Positions 8,545 to 17,915 are shown, counted from the stretch's first letter. The stretch: DNA of 64,000 nucleotides from Mycobacterium bourgelatii (GCF_010723575.1 NZ_BLKZ01000001.1:1240001-1304000); one strand, 5' to 3'. Translations and numbers: made by a program. The notes: a model not told the origin generated them from the letters alone.

Positions 8545-8573
8545 TAGACAGAATCTGTCTAGAAGTTTAAGAT
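8545..8573 (+). promoter_or_regulatory. Operator TAGACAG-AAT-CTGTCTA with leaderless promoter for the amidohydrolase operon
   Basis: A 17-bp dyad (8545-8561, arms of 7) contains AGACA-N5-TGTCT, the cleanest copy of the window's recurring element. A -10 hexamer TAAGAT at 8568-8573 lies 6 bases before the GTG at 8580, predicting a leaderless transcript. The dyad falls between the -35 and -10 positions, as expected for repression. The spacing to the -10 is 9 bp, not the 2 bp seen at other sites. Confidence 0.7.
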
Positions 8574-8579
8574 GTACGG

Positions 8580-9890
8580 GTGATTGATCCTCTCGATTTG
8601 GTGCTGATCAGCGTGGACGACCACACCATCGAGCCACCCGACATGTTCGCGGGGCGAGTGCCAAGCCGCTACGCCGACGATGCCCCGCGGATTATCGAGG
8701 ACGAAGATGGCGTGTGCTATTGGGTTTACGACGACCTGAAGCTACCCAATATCGGACTCAATGCAGTCGCGGGACGGCCCAACGACGAGTGGGGCTTCGA
8801 GCCGTCGCGTTTCACCGATATGCGGTCAGGATGCTATGACGTCGACGCACGGGTCGCCGACATGAACGCTGCCGGTGTGCTGGCGTCGCTGTGCTTTCCG
8901 TCGTTTCCGACCATCTCGGGAGCGCTGTTCACCTACCGGGGCGACCGTGAAGTCTCGGCGGTGATGGTGCGCGCCTACAACGACTGGCACATTGAGGACT
9001 GGTGTGGCCGTCATCCGGATCGATTCATCCCAATGGGCATTCTGCCGCTGTGGGATCCGGCGCTCGCCGCCGCCGAGGTCCACCGCCTGGCCGGATTGGG
9101 TTGCCGTGCGGTGACGGCGCCGCAGCACATCGCCAATTACGGCCAGCCGCCCTGGCAGGACCCGCACTGGGATCCGTTGTGGGAGGCGCTGTGCGAAGAG
9201 AACACGGTGGTGAACATCCACATCGGCACCGGCGGTGGGTTGCCCGTGCCGTCCGACCAGACCACCTACCTCGCTTACAACTCGATGATGCCGATCGACA
9301 CCCAGCGGTTCACCGCCGATCTGCTGTTCTCCCCGGTACTCACAAAGTTCCCGACGATCAAGTTCTCCCTCTCGGAGGGAGGCATCGGCTGGATTCCCTT
9401 CCTGCTGGAACGATTTGAGGACATCTACTCCCGGCAGCGCGCCTGGACCGGTGACGATCTCGGAGACGGATTGAGCCCCACCGACGTGTTCCGCCGCAAC
9501 TTCATGTCGTGTTTCATTCGTGACCGGGTTGGCATCGAGATGCGCGAACGGATCGGGATAGAAACCATCTGCTGGGAAATGGACTATCCGCACTCCGACA
9601 GCAGCTGGCCCGATGCGCCCGAACAACTCGCCGCCCAACTGGAGGGCTGCACCTTCGACGAGGTCGAAGCCATCACGTGGAAGAACGCCGCGCGCGAGTT
9701 CGGCTACACCGGGGTAGAGCGCCTCGGCAGGCAGAACTGCACCGTTTCGGCGTTGCGGGAGAAGAATACTGGCCTGGATCTGTCCGCACCGAAAGTAGCT
9801 GCGGGACGCGCGCCGAAAGCGGGTGCCGCCGCGATCACCTACGGGGACATGAAGGTGCGGATGGCCTCGATACTTCGTGGTGGGGCGTGA
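8580..9890 (+). CDS. Amidohydrolase 2 family (metal-dependent hydrolase/decarboxylase), copy 1
   Basis: A 436-residue member of the COG2159 amidohydrolase group, which includes ACMSD-type decarboxylases and C-C or amide hydrolases. SVDDHTIEPP gives the DxH metal ligands (Asp13, His15), HIGTGGG a later His, and EMDYPHSDSSWP the C-terminal Asp region. It starts with GTG and is probably leaderless. It heads a six-gene operon: its TGA overlaps the next GTG by 4 bases. It is a clear paralogue of the gene at 26902, and both lie beside FadE pairs, suggesting a shared ring-opening or decarboxylation step. Confidence 0.88.
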   Translation: MIDPLDLVLISVDDHTIEPPDMFAGRVPSRYADDAPRIIEDEDGVCYWVYDDLKLPNIGLNAVAGRPNDEWGFEPSRFTDMRSGCYDVDARVADMNAAGVLASLCFPSFPTISGALFTYRGDREVSAVMVRAYNDWHIEDWCGRHPDRFIPMGILPLWDPALAAAEVHRLAGLGCRAVTAPQHIANYGQPPWQDPHWDPLWEALCEENTVVNIHIGTGGGLPVPSDQTTYLAYNSMMPIDTQRFTADLLFSPVLTKFPTIKFSLSEGGIGWIPFLLERFEDIYSRQRAWTGDDLGDGLSPTDVFRRNFMSCFIRDRVGIEMRERIGIETICWEMDYPHSDSSWPDAPEQLAAQLEGCTFDEVEAITWKNAAREFGYTGVERLGRQNCTVSALREKNTGLDLSAPKVAAGRAPKAGAAAITYGDMKVRMASILRGGA

Positions 9891-11077
9891 CCGAACCCGA
9901 TTACGATGCCGTCCTCGGCGACGCCGACCGCGAGTTCCGCGACGAGGTCCGCGCCTTCCTGGCCGCAACACTGGCTGCCGGCGTGGGCGATCGCCGCGAC
10001 GACGAGAGCCGCCTCGCACGGATGCGATGGTGGCAGGGACAACTACACAACGCGGGTCTGGCCGCCATCTCGTGGCCCGTGCAATTCGGCGGCCGCGCGG
10101 CAACGCCGCTGCAGCAGTTGATCTTCAACGCCGAGATGGCCGCTGCGCGGGCTCCCGAGCCCATCAACCGCAGTGCCATCAACCAACTGGGACCCACCAT
10201 CATCCAGTGGGGCACCGATGAGCAGCGTGCCCGCTATCTGCCGAAAATCCTGTCCGGAGAAGAGGTGTGGTGCCAGGGGTTCAGCGAACCCGAGGCGGGC
10301 AGCGACCTGGCCGCGCTGAAAACACGGGCCGAAATCGACGGCGACGACCTGGTGATCACCGGTCAGAAGATTTGGACCTCGAAAGCCCAGTACGCGGACT
10401 GGATCTACATTCTGGCCCGCACCGACCCGGCTGCGGACAAACACGCCGGGATCAGCTATGTACTGGTGCCACTTCGGACACCTGGGATCGAGGTGCGCCC
10501 CATCCGCCAGATAACCGGTGCCGCCGAATTCAACGAGGTGTTCTTCGATGCGGTGCGGGTGCCGCTCACGCATGTGCTCGGACCGCTGCACGGCGGTTGG
10601 ACCGTCGCGAAGTCCACTCTGGGTTATGAGCGCGTCGGCCAGAGTCGCACCCACCGCATCGAGCGGCGACTCGCGATTCTGGCCCGCCTGGCTCAGGAAC
10701 CTAATGCGCTGACAACCAACGGCTTTGGCGACAGCTACGTCGCGGATCGGGTCGTCGGGTTCGCGGCACAGGTCGAGGCGCTGCGGCAGATCGCGGCGCA
10801 AGCGACCGCCGCCGGGGTTCGTGGCGTCAGCCCCGGACCGGAGGCGTCGGTTGCCAAGCTGCTGACGTCCGAGGTCGACCAGGCGATGGCCAATTTCGGG
10901 TTGGACCTCGCCGGACCCGCCGGAACGCTGGAGCGCGGCTCACTGGGCGCGGCCAAGAACGGCAATGTCGCGCAGAGCTATCTGCTGATGCGGGCCGCGA
11001 CCTTTGGGGCGGGCACATCGGAGATCCAGCGGAATGTGATCGCCGAGAAGTTGCTGGGGCTGCCTCGTGACCCGTAA
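9887..11077 (+). CDS. Acyl-CoA dehydrogenase, large-type subunit of a FadE pair
   Basis: A 396-residue acyl-CoA dehydrogenase starting at GTG (VTEPDYDAV) within the previous stop. WCQGFSEPEAGSDLAALKTRA is the FAD segment, followed by GQKIWTSKAQYADWIYILARTD, and FGAGTSEIQRNVIAEKLLGLP ends the fold. Ala-Gly-Thr replaces Glu-Gly-Thr, so the catalytic base must lie elsewhere, as in FadE26-type subunits. The adjacent, overlapping short FadE gene suggests an alpha2beta2 heterotetramer like ChsE1-ChsE2, which acts on CoA esters with bulky ring substituents. Confidence 0.9.
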   Translation: MTEPDYDAVLGDADREFRDEVRAFLAATLAAGVGDRRDDESRLARMRWWQGQLHNAGLAAISWPVQFGGRAATPLQQLIFNAEMAAARAPEPINRSAINQLGPTIIQWGTDEQRARYLPKILSGEEVWCQGFSEPEAGSDLAALKTRAEIDGDDLVITGQKIWTSKAQYADWIYILARTDPAADKHAGISYVLVPLRTPGIEVRPIRQITGAAEFNEVFFDAVRVPLTHVLGPLHGGWTVAKSTLGYERVGQSRTHRIERRLAILARLAQEPNALTTNGFGDSYVADRVVGFAAQVEALRQIAAQATAAGVRGVSPGPEASVAKLLTSEVDQAMANFGLDLAGPAGTLERGSLGAAKNGNVAQSYLLMRAATFGAGTSEIQRNVIAEKLLGLPRDP

Positions 11078-12149
11078 CGACACCCGTCTACTGACTGAGA
11101 TCGCGGACACCGCAGCAGAACTGTCCGAACTACGGCAGTCGGCCGGCGACATCCTACGGCGGGCGTGGTCACCGGCCGCTTTCCGCAGCTTGCTCGACGG
11201 ACCGAGTCCGGCTTTCGATGCCGGGCTGTGGCAAACCATAACCGGGTTGGGCTGGCCCGATGTCCTGGTGAGCGAAGCGAACGGCGGGGGAGGAGGGGGT
11301 CTTCGCGAACTATGTGTGCTCGCCGAACTAGCCGGCACCGTGGCGGCCCCGGTCCCGTTGCCCGCAACGGCCGCGGCGAACTGGTGTGAGGACCGGAGCG
11401 GCGACGGAATCAGCCTGCTGCTGCCCGGATGCGGTGAGCGCACCGGCGACCGCGTCTCGGGAGTATGGCCATTGGTGCCGTTCGCTGCGGTCGCGACCAG
11501 GTTGTTGGTCTGCGCGGGCGCGGGCGATCAAACCATTCTGGGGGTGGTCGATCCGACCGCCGCCGGCGTGGTTCGCCAACCGGTGACGCCATTGGATCAT
11601 AATCCGGCTGCACGAATCGAGTTGCAGGACGCGCCAATTCGTGCCATCGATGAGGGCCAAGGCGCCGGTCGACGTCATCGCGACGCGATCCTGCGCGCGC
11701 AGGTCGCGCAGCTGGCCGAACTCGTCGGCATCGCGTCGGCGGCCAACGACGCCGCAACCGAATACGCCAAACAGCGCATCGCATTCGGTCATCCGATCGG
11801 CACGTATCAAGCCATCAAGCATCGCCTTGTCGACCAGCGGTGCGCAATCGAGATCGGACGGGCTCTGGTCAACCGCGCCGCGGACGCGTGCGAGCAACGG
11901 CATCCCGATGCACCGGCGCTGACATCGCTTGGCGCATTTTGGGGCATCGATGCGCTGCGCGCGGTACCCGAAGGCGCCACCCAGGTATTCGGCGGCATTG
12001 CCTATACGTGGGAGCACGAAGCTCACGTTCACCTTCGCCGTGCGGCGAGTGCCGTGACCGCGCTCGGTGCCCGAGCCCAGCACCGGGACGCCGTGACGCG
12101 CTGGCTCAGTGGCCGCCATCCCGTCGCCCAGAACGGGGAGCGTGGATGA
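11067..12149 (+). CDS. Acyl-CoA dehydrogenase, small-type subunit of a FadE pair
   Basis: A 360-residue acyl-CoA dehydrogenase-like protein, starting at a GTG inside the previous gene (11-bp overlap). It has the hallmark FGGIAYTWEH of the non-catalytic partner subunits and YAKQRIAFGHPIGTYQAIKH in the dimer helices, but its central FAD segment is poorly conserved. A glycine run (NGGGGGGL) lies near residue 73. It should form a heteromer with the protein from 9887. Confidence 0.88.
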   Translation: MTRNDTRLLTEIADTAAELSELRQSAGDILRRAWSPAAFRSLLDGPSPAFDAGLWQTITGLGWPDVLVSEANGGGGGGLRELCVLAELAGTVAAPVPLPATAAANWCEDRSGDGISLLLPGCGERTGDRVSGVWPLVPFAAVATRLLVCAGAGDQTILGVVDPTAAGVVRQPVTPLDHNPAARIELQDAPIRAIDEGQGAGRRHRDAILRAQVAQLAELVGIASAANDAATEYAKQRIAFGHPIGTYQAIKHRLVDQRCAIEIGRALVNRAADACEQRHPDAPALTSLGAFWGIDALRAVPEGATQVFGGIAYTWEHEAHVHLRRAASAVTALGARAQHRDAVTRWLSGRHPVAQNGERG

Positions 12150-14269
12150 ACACCCGCGCTCGGGACTCCTTTCTGACGGGAATCAAGGTCCTCGAAATCG
12201 GTGACGGGATCGCCGGATCCACGGCGGCGGCGCTGTTGGCCAGCCTGGGCGCCGAGGTCGCCAAGGCGTCTCACCACGACACACCCAGCCGCGTCGGGCC
12301 GATCATCAGCACCAAGACCGGGCCGGTTGCGGCCGTCGACCTGACGCTCGACCAATCCAAACGCATCCTCGGACCGCCAACGGATGCAGACGCTTTGGCG
12401 AGTAACGATGACATGTATGACATCGTGATCGTCGACCGCGGCACCGTCGTGCGACCACCGGAAGCCCACAACGCCGTGGTGGTCGTGGTAAGTCCGTTCG
12501 GTCTCGATGGACCACGGTGCGCCGAGTCGGGCGGCGAGTTGGTGGCCCAGGCCGCCGGCGGGATGCTCGCCACCATCGAAGGGTCTGACGGCACGCCCGT
12601 GCCCGCACCCGGCTACGTCGCGTCCAAGGCCGCGGGTGCGGTGACCGCGCTGGCGGCACTGCACGGTCTCGATCAACGCAACAGCACCAAGGGATCGGTC
12701 CTGGTGGACGTGTCGGTGCAGGAAGCCGTGGTGTTCACCGCAGCTCTGCCGGAGTGCGCCCACGTGCTTTACTCATGCCCCGGGCGGGCGGGCAGCGGTC
12801 GTTACCTGGCACCGTCCGGTCTGTTCGAGTGCCGCGACGGCCTCGTGCGGATCACCGCGGTGGAGAACCACCAGTGGAAAGGGCTGCTTGGCGCCCTGAA
12901 TCATCCTGCGTGGGCAGCAGGTCTTGACGAGCGATCCGCCCGTATCGAACACGCGGGCCTGATCAACCAACACGTCGCCGCCTGGGCGGCAACTCAGGCC
13001 AAAGAGGGATGCGCCGCCCTGCTGCAGGCTCATGGCGTGCCGTCGACCCCGGTGAACACACCCGAGGAGATTCTGACATCACCCCAATTCGCCTTCCGCG
13101 CTGCGGTTTCGGCGACTCGGCTCGGCGATGTTCCCTTGTCCGTCCTCGAGGCACCGTGGCTGACGCAAATCGGCCGTCCCGGTGTCGACGACCGAACGTC
13201 CCGGCTCAGCGACGTGCGGATCGTCGAGCTGACCCACGTGCTGGCCGGGCCCATCGTCGGGGCACTCCTCGGTGCAATGGGGGCGCCGGTGGTGCGCCTG
13301 GAAGATCCCGACCGTCTCGACATCTACCGCCGTACCGGCCCCTTCGCCCACGGGAAACCGGGAATCGAGCGCGGCGCCTACTTCGCGGTTTCCAACCACT
13401 CCAAACAGAGCAGGTTGATCGAGCCGAGTCGGGCCACCCAGGATGTCGCCGCAGCGCTGAAAGATGCCGACGTACTCATCGAGAACGTCGGAACCTCTCG
13501 CCTGACCCGGTTGGACGTGAACCCCGCGGCACTCGCGGACTCGGGCAAGTTGGTGATGCGGGTCTCCGGCTTTGGTTCGACGGGACCGATGGCCGGGTAT
13601 CGGGTGTACGCCAACAACGTTCAGGCGTACGGCGGACTGGCGGGATTGACCTTGGGCGCCGACGGCACCCCGGCGAAACTGGGCACCGTCATCGCCGATC
13701 CGCTGTCATCCGTGGTGGCGGCCACCGTGATCGCTGCCTGGGCCTTGGGTCCGGGCCGTAACACCGGCGCGGTGATCGATCTGTCGATGGCGGAGGTCGT
13801 CGCATCCACCGTAGCGGAGTTCGTCAGTGCGGCCTCGGCTACCGAACAATCCGTTGTCGACAATGCGAACCCACCACACCGGGGAATCTACCGAGCCGTC
13901 GACGGGCGTTGGGTCGCTGTCGAACTCAGCGGGTCGGAAGACCTGACACATGCGGCGGATCATGCTGCGACGCAAAGCCATTTGACGTCTGTGATTGCCA
14001 CGATGTCGGCTCACGAAGCGAGTGCGCGATTGGCGACGGAGGGCATCCGCGCCGTGCCAGTGTTGCGGGCCGAAGACCTGGTCGCCGATCCTCATCTGGC
14101 GGCACGCGGATTCTTTCCCGAAATCGCCCACCCAGACCCCGAAATCGGTACCGCCCGGTTGGTCGGCCTGCCGTGGCGGTTCGTGGGCCGCGGCCCCGTG
14201 CCACTCGCGCCCCCACCGGCGCTGGGAAGCACGAACCTTCACCAGGAAAGGATGACAAGTGCCCGTTGA
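12146..14269 (+). CDS. Tandem-fused class III (CaiB/BaiF) CoA-transferase
   Basis: A 707-residue protein with two complete CoA-transferase halves. The first starts at GIKVLEIGDGIAGSTAAALLA and the second near residue 355 at DVRIVELTHVLAGPIVGALLG. Each half keeps the Asp of the (V/I)D(V/L)S motif (VDVSVQEAV and IDLSMAEVV), the position of the acyl-CoA-accepting aspartate in the family. Class III enzymes move CoA between acids as interlocked dimers, so the fusion may be a built-in heterodimer. The second module of the window has two separate neighbouring genes instead (20224, 21465). The start ATG overlaps the previous TGA. Confidence 0.9.
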   Translation: MNTRARDSFLTGIKVLEIGDGIAGSTAAALLASLGAEVAKASHHDTPSRVGPIISTKTGPVAAVDLTLDQSKRILGPPTDADALASNDDMYDIVIVDRGTVVRPPEAHNAVVVVVSPFGLDGPRCAESGGELVAQAAGGMLATIEGSDGTPVPAPGYVASKAAGAVTALAALHGLDQRNSTKGSVLVDVSVQEAVVFTAALPECAHVLYSCPGRAGSGRYLAPSGLFECRDGLVRITAVENHQWKGLLGALNHPAWAAGLDERSARIEHAGLINQHVAAWAATQAKEGCAALLQAHGVPSTPVNTPEEILTSPQFAFRAAVSATRLGDVPLSVLEAPWLTQIGRPGVDDRTSRLSDVRIVELTHVLAGPIVGALLGAMGAPVVRLEDPDRLDIYRRTGPFAHGKPGIERGAYFAVSNHSKQSRLIEPSRATQDVAAALKDADVLIENVGTSRLTRLDVNPAALADSGKLVMRVSGFGSTGPMAGYRVYANNVQAYGGLAGLTLGADGTPAKLGTVIADPLSSVVAATVIAAWALGPGRNTGAVIDLSMAEVVASTVAEFVSAASATEQSVVDNANPPHRGIYRAVDGRWVAVELSGSEDLTHAADHAATQSHLTSVIATMSAHEASARLATEGIRAVPVLRAEDLVADPHLAARGFFPEIAHPDPEIGTARLVGLPWRFVGRGPVPLAPPPALGSTNLHQERMTSAR

Positions 14270-14501
14270 CGTATCCGACGGTTTGACGGCGACCGTGTGG
14301 TCGGCGACATTCGTGCCGGCGAAGTCGCCGATTCCCGGCTACGGCGAGAACGGCTACAGCGTGGCATGGGTCGACACGGACGGCGGGCGGCTGCAAGTGT
14401 TGGTTTCCGGGCCCCGTCCGGCGCCCGGCACCACGGGCCGCATCATCCGAACGTCCCTGTCGGACAAAACAGTTCTCCTCTTCCACGCGGAGCCGGCATG
14501 A
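14259..14501 (+). CDS. Small OB-fold (DUF35-like C-terminal domain) partner protein
   Basis: An 80-residue protein starting at a GTG that overlaps the end of the CoA-transferase gene and ending in an ATGA overlap with the Ltp gene. GYSVAWVDTDGGRLQVLVSG and APGTTGRIIRTSL fit the OB-fold half of DUF35/ChsH2-type proteins; the zinc-ribbon half with its Cys residues is missing. Together with the downstream protein it forms the first of three OB-fold plus Ltp pairs in the window. The assignment rests on pattern and position. Confidence 0.7.
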   Translation: MPVDVSDGLTATVWSATFVPAKSPIPGYGENGYSVAWVDTDGGRLQVLVSGPRPAPGTTGRIIRTSLSDKTVLLFHAEPA

Positions 14502-15616
14502 CGGGCACGCACATCGCCGGGATCGGGGTGACGCCGTTCGGCAAGCGTAGCGGCACCCCGTTGGCCGACCTTGGCGTGGAGGCCGCGGAGCTGGCTCTCG
14601 CCGACGCCGGGCTGGGCTATGACGCCGTGGGTGAGGTGTTCACCTCGTCCTCAATGGCTCCGCCGCAGACCGCCCTGAAAGTGGCCCATCGGTTGGGCCG
14701 CACCGGCATCCCGGTGACCGCGACCGAGAGTGCCTCTGCGGGCGGCATGGTCGCGTTGCGCCACGCGGTGTGGGCGGTGGCGTCCGGCCGGTGCGACACC
14801 GCCCTGGCGATCGGATACGAGAAGACCACCGCGCTGGAACCCGGCGGCGTCGTGCCGGCCGCCGTCGAATTCTGGGATCGCTTTCCGCCACAACTGCATT
14901 ACGCCATCGAGGCGAATCGCTGGCTGTACGAGACGAACTCGAAGCCGGAGGTCATCGCCGCGGTGGCGGCCAAGGCGTACAACCAAGCTCGGCTCAATCC
15001 ATTGGCCGCGCGACGAAGCGACGCCGAAGTGACCATCGAGCAAGTCATGTCGGCCCGCATGGTCGCCGAGCCGCTGACGAAGATGATGTGTCATGCCTCG
15101 GCCGACGGCGGGGCGGCGATTGTGGTGACCGCCAACACCTTCCCGCGATCGGTTTCGGTCGCCGCCGTAGAACAGACCAGTTGGCCGCTGGACCCGCAGT
15201 GGCCGGTGTCCGGTCCGTGCGTCGGTCCGCCATCGCAAATAGCTCTCGCCGCCAACCGGGCCTTCGCCGCAGCCGGGAGGGCGCCCGCCGATATCGGTAT
15301 CGTCTCGCTGCACGACATGTGCGCCAGCGAGGAGATCACCGCCCTGATCGCGCTGGGTCTCGCCGACGGCAAGGGGGCCGCCGAACTGGCGGTCTCCGGT
15401 GGGCTTGCCAGCGGTGGGCGGCTACCTACCAACACCGACGGCGGGTGCCTGGCCCGTGGTCATGCATTCGGTGCCACCGGTCTTGCCCAGGTGGCCGAAG
15501 TCGTCAGTCAGCTTCGGGGAGAGGCTGATTCGCGCCAGGTTGCGGATCCCCGCATCGGGCTGGCGCAGGCCATGGGCGGCGGGGGGTCCTGTGTGGTTGC
15601 CTTGTTGGAACGGTAA
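14498..15616 (+). CDS. Ltp-type thiolase-fold protein, possible retro-aldolase
   Basis: A 372-residue lipid-transfer/thiolase-fold protein (IAGIGVTPFGKRSG at the N-terminus, GCLARGHAFGATGLAQVAEV and GGGGSCVVALL near the end). At the nucleophile position it reads ESASAGGM, with Ser where a thiolase has Cys, so classical thiolysis is unlikely. In the Ltp2-ChsH2 complex such proteins cleave 3-hydroxyacyl-CoA aldols. The usual YD of the LYDxF segment is LHD here, so even aldolase activity is uncertain. It is the last gene of the 8580-15616 operon. Confidence 0.85.
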   Translation: MTGTHIAGIGVTPFGKRSGTPLADLGVEAAELALADAGLGYDAVGEVFTSSSMAPPQTALKVAHRLGRTGIPVTATESASAGGMVALRHAVWAVASGRCDTALAIGYEKTTALEPGGVVPAAVEFWDRFPPQLHYAIEANRWLYETNSKPEVIAAVAAKAYNQARLNPLAARRSDAEVTIEQVMSARMVAEPLTKMMCHASADGGAAIVVTANTFPRSVSVAAVEQTSWPLDPQWPVSGPCVGPPSQIALAANRAFAAAGRAPADIGIVSLHDMCASEEITALIALGLADGKGAAELAVSGGLASGGRLPTNTDGGCLARGHAFGATGLAQVAEVVSQLRGEADSRQVADPRIGLAQAMGGGGSCVVALLER

Positions 15617-15617
15617 T

Positions 15618-15630
15618 CCGCTGAAAGCGG
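15618..15630. terminator. Short hairpin between convergent genes
   Basis: CCGCT-gaa-AGCGG forms a perfect 5-bp stem with a 3-base loop in the 16-bp gap between the Ltp gene (+) and a P450 gene (-). There is no U-tract and the stem is short, so a terminator role is only suggested by position. Confidence 0.35.
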
Positions 15631-15632
15631 CG

Positions 15633-16847
15633 TCAGCTGAGTGCGTTGATGCGCACCGGAAATGACTCGATCCCAATGCCAACGTTGTGCACTGGCCCGG
15701 CGCCTGTCCACACCGCAGGTCCCGCCGCCTCGACGTCGTAACCGGCCGCGATCGACTCGTACACCACTTTGATCTCCTTCTGGGCGAGATTGGCGCCCAG
15801 GCAGTAGTGCGCACCTCCGCCCCCGAAGGCCATGTGCGGATTGGGCGATCGGTTGATGTCGAATCGAAAAGGGTCGGCAAAGACATTCTCGTCGCGGTTT
15901 CCGGACGGGTACCAGAACACCACACGATCGCCTGCCTGCACATCCTGATCCCCGATGGTCACGTCTTTGGTGGCAGTGCGTCCGAAGAACAACACCGGAC
16001 TGGACCAGCGCAAGACCTCGTCCACAACAGTTGCCGAAATACCTCGGTTCGAACGCAACTCGGCCAACTGGTCCGGGTTCTCCAAGAGTGCGACCAAACC
16101 CATCGAGAGGGCGTTGCGGGTCGTTTCGCTGCCGGCGAGGGACAGGATGAGGAAGAACATTTCCAGTTCGAACCCGTCGAGCCGCTCCGCAAGCTTGGTC
16201 CATACGTCGTCGGCCGGATTCGCCCGCTTCTCAGCGGTGATGCGTTGCGCGTACTCGAACAGTTCGGCCTGCAACCCGAGCCGGGTTTCCGGGGAAAAGC
16301 CGGGCCGGTACGGATCGCCCGCTTTCAGCAGTTGATCAGTGCGTTCGAACACCCACGAGCGGGTGTCCTCGGGGATGCCGATGATGTCGGCGATCACGTG
16401 CATCGGCACCTGATAGGCGACGTCCCGGACGAAGTCACACGTACCGCTTGCCGCCGCGGCCTCGAGGATGCGTGCGGTGCGGTCAGCTAGGCGCTGCTCG
16501 AGGGTATTGACCATGCGCGGAGTGAACTCCGAGGAAATGATCCGGCGCATCTCGGTTTGTTCGGGTGGGTCCAACGTCAGCAACGTGCGCCCGGCACTCA
16601 TCAATGGATCAGGTCCGAGCAAAGGACCGTCCTGCGCGGCGAAGGTCTTCCAGTCGCGGTTGGCCTGTTGGATCTCGGGGTGCGTGACGATTGACCAGAA
16701 CGGAATCGAGGGTATGTCCGGGCGACCCTCGATCGCGGGATGAAGGTGCACCGGCCCGCGGCGACGCAGCTCGGTGAACACTTCGTGCGGGAACCCATTC
16801 TCATAGAGCTGCGGGTTTGTGAGGTCGATGTCCAGAGTCCGCGTCAC
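15633..16847 (-). CDS. Cytochrome P450
   Basis: A 404-residue P450 with the I-helix AGSETTR, the K-helix EVLR and the heme loop FGGGGAHYCLG. The loop and ANLAQKEIK recall the mycobacterial CYP124/CYP125 group that oxidises the ends of branched or steroid side chains, though this is only a resemblance. The start is GTG 16847 because an AAGGAGG site lies 7 bases upstream; an ATG 20 codons earlier has no such site. It is convergent with the Ltp gene and has a 394-bp upstream region. Confidence 0.9.
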   Translation of the reverse strand: MTRTLDIDLTNPQLYENGFPHEVFTELRRRGPVHLHPAIEGRPDIPSIPFWSIVTHPEIQQANRDWKTFAAQDGPLLGPDPLMSAGRTLLTLDPPEQTEMRRIISSEFTPRMVNTLEQRLADRTARILEAAAASGTCDFVRDVAYQVPMHVIADIIGIPEDTRSWVFERTDQLLKAGDPYRPGFSPETRLGLQAELFEYAQRITAEKRANPADDVWTKLAERLDGFELEMFFLILSLAGSETTRNALSMGLVALLENPDQLAELRSNRGISATVVDEVLRWSSPVLFFGRTATKDVTIGDQDVQAGDRVVFWYPSGNRDENVFADPFRFDINRSPNPHMAFGGGGAHYCLGANLAQKEIKVVYESIAAGYDVEAAGPAVWTGAGPVHNVGIGIESFPVRINALS

Positions 16848-17241
16848 GGAATCCTCCTTGGCCCCGGCCCTAGTGCTAATACAGCGCCTCGATTTCGGCT
16901 GCCGCAAGCGACGCGTTTGGCCGGACGGTCGCGCCCCTGAGACTAGCCATTATCGCATGAAGTGTAAAGTCTGAATGTGTTGGGCTCCTCATGACCGGTA
17001 TGTCTATTGGCGATATCAGCCATAAATCAGCCTGTTACGGCGTCCCACCGTCGTGCCGGTTGACGGGCTGCATGTCAGACATTACATTTTGTCTAGATCG
17101 TCAGACCGAGAATACGCCGAGCTGGTTGGTAAAACATGATGCGCGAATCCCAGATTGCATGTTCTCCCGCAGGCGATTTCGGGGCGTTTGGCTGCTCGTG
17201 CGTCGCGACTGCTACTGCGATCGGTCAGTCCGGAGTCCGGC
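16848..17241. other. 394-bp non-coding region between divergent P450 and TetR genes
   Basis: No convincing gene is seen. Two weak dyads are present: GCA-TGAAG-TGT at 16955-16965, a one-mismatch copy of the recurring element that faces the P450 gene with TAATGG beyond it, and AGACA-N8-TGTCT at 17077-17094 upstream of the TetR gene, with arms like the 8545 operator but an 8-bp spacer. An in-frame extension of the TetR gene to 17155 exists but shows no family similarity. Confidence 0.55.
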
Positions 17242-17910
17242 GTGCGTAGACACGGTTGGTCGGGCCACACCCCCGCATCCGACGAGGAAGCGATCGACCG
17301 AATCCTCGATGCCGTTGATTTACTCGTCGAACGCGGGAAGCCCGTTCGCGTGACTGAAGTTGCGCGCATTCTTGGCGTCAGCCGCCCGACCGTGTACCGC
17401 TATTTCCCCGGCACCGAGGCACTGCTGGCGGGAAGTCGGGTGCGTTCAGCCGACGGGTTCATGGAACGGTTCGCGGAGCATGTCCGTGGACTGCACGATC
17501 CTGTGGCAGCGTTGGTTGAAGGCGTTGCTTTTGCAGTCGAAAGCCTGGCTGGTGACCCGCAGATTCATCAAGTCCTCACCGCTCGGGTCAACGACTCGCC
17601 GGCGTTGCCCTTCGCCTCAGAGTTGGCCTCGGCGTTCGGACGCTCGATGCTACGTCGGTACGACGTGGACTGGACGCGGCACGGCTACGATGACGTCGCG
17701 CTCGACGAGGTCGGTGAGCTTTGCATCCGCACGTTCCATTCGCTGGTTGTCGATCCTGGTGACCATGTCGGAGATCGAATGGCGCTGCGCCGCTTCATAG
17801 CTGGGTGGTTGGCCCCGGCGATTCACTATCGGCAGACGACACGTACCGTGGAGACGCTGGAGTCATTCGCAGCAGCCAAGCCGGCGCGCAGAACTGACAA
17901 TTCAGCGTGA
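17242..17910 (+). CDS. TetR/AcrR-family transcriptional regulator
   Basis: A 222-residue repressor-type protein with an N-terminal helix-turn-helix (VTEVARILGVSRPTVYRYFPGTEALL, residues about 38-63). The ligand domain that follows has no recognisable relative. GTG 17242 was taken as the start because the helix-turn-helix then sits at the usual place and GGAG lies upstream; 17155 is the alternative. It may control the divergent P450 gene through one of the dyads in the shared region. Its last residues are basic and probably disordered. Confidence 0.85.
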   Translation: MRRHGWSGHTPASDEEAIDRILDAVDLLVERGKPVRVTEVARILGVSRPTVYRYFPGTEALLAGSRVRSADGFMERFAEHVRGLHDPVAALVEGVAFAVESLAGDPQIHQVLTARVNDSPALPFASELASAFGRSMLRRYDVDWTRHGYDDVALDEVGELCIRTFHSLVVDPGDHVGDRMALRRFIAGWLAPAIHYRQTTRTVETLESFAAAKPARRTDNSA

Positions 17911-17915
17911 AGATG

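Noticed and set aside
11840..12145. A 102-codon N-terminal extension of the fused CoA-transferase
   Set aside because: It overlaps the FadE gene, shows arginine-rich sequence typical of a shadow frame, and the ATG at 12146 has the usual ATGA overlap.
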